Assembly: GCF_004027225.2 (NCBI RefSeq) | Contig: NW_022651112.1 | Coordinates: 310,001-374,000 of the forward strand | From: Strigops habroptila | Taxonomy: Eukaryota > Chordata > Aves > Psittaciformes > Psittacidae | Direction: 5' to 3' | Length of the DNA: 64,000 nt | Shown here: piece after piece, positions 63,960 to 64,000 of the stretch | Numbering within the stretch: the first letter of the stretch is position 1 | Layout of the letters: the number at the start of each line of letters is the position of its first letter | The notes under the pieces: model-generated | Told to the model about the DNA's origin: nothing | Databases searched by the model: none | Seen by the model: only the letters and a program-made list of their open reading frames with translations | Made by a program: the position numbers and the translations under genes

Positions 63960-64000
63960 ACAGCTACTTGGCAGGAGGTTGCAGTGAGGTGGGGTCAGTC
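63960..64000 (-). mobile_element. CR1 fragment cut by window end
   Basis: GGCAGGAGGTTGCAGTGAGG followed by TGGGGTCAGTC resembles the CR1 segment usually written GGAGGTTGTAGTGAGGTGGGGGTTGGTCTC. Only 41 bp are visible and the orientation assignment is tentative. Confidence 0.45.

Overview
The window is avian nuclear DNA, very probably from a small GC-rich microchromosome. Evidence: vertebrate genes with short exons and canonical GT-AG introns, introns of only 0.1-1.3 kb filled with G- or C-rich minisatellites, degenerate CR1 LINE pieces (the main bird LINE), and orthologues of human 11q12.3/11q13 genes packed at roughly one per 5 kb. A run of 99 N at 18478-18576 marks an assembly gap.

Layout, left to right: 3' half of a PRPF39-type splicing factor (+, 46-3290); MRPL49 (-, 4371-6478) head to head with FAU (+, 6560-8600) across a short CRE-bearing promoter; WDR74 (-, 9343-13594); the snoRNA host gene SNHG1 (-, about 13882-15800) with seven box C/D snoRNAs recognisable in its introns; a complete U2 snRNA gene with its own octamer, PSE and 3' box (+, 16262-16448); the first coding exon of HNRNPUL2 (+, 17573-18206), cut off by the gap; INTS5 (+, 18580-22214); a 2.8-kb block of 195-bp satellite repeats in both orientations (22690-25515); POLR2G (+, 25986-29520); EEF1G (+, 29990-36101); 9 kb of VNTRs, CpG-rich DNA and CR1 debris that probably holds the AHNAK promoter; AHNAK (+, 45550-61941, 5386 codons) with its 3'UTR; a promoter-like tandem array of ZNF143 and YY1 motifs (62999-63168); and an abrupt AT-rich tract (63361-63955) ending in a CR1 fragment.

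Most genes serve RNA synthesis, processing or translation: RNA polymerase II subunit RPB7, Integrator subunit 5, U2 snRNA, PRPF39-like, hnRNP U-like 2, snoRNAs that guide rRNA methylation, WDR74 (60S biogenesis), eS30/FAU, eEF1-gamma and mL49. AHNAK, a giant repeat scaffold, is the exception. From my knowledge of the human map, WDR74, SNHG1, the U2 gene, HNRNPUL2, INTS5, POLR2G, EEF1G and AHNAK are all in 11q12.3, while MRPL49-FAU is in 11q13.1 and PRPF39 on chromosome 14, so the left end of the window is a rearranged join relative to human.

The main points for a second look are the ZNF143/YY1 array with no known gene attached, the unassigned snoRNA at 14288-14361, the U2 variant kept beside WDR74/SNHG1, the orientation-switching satellite that splits a minisatellite, and the CR1 tail abutting the acceptor of the first AHNAK coding exon. 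Exon boundaries were read by eye from splice signals and reading frame. Protein identities rest on remembered vertebrate sequences, not on a search.
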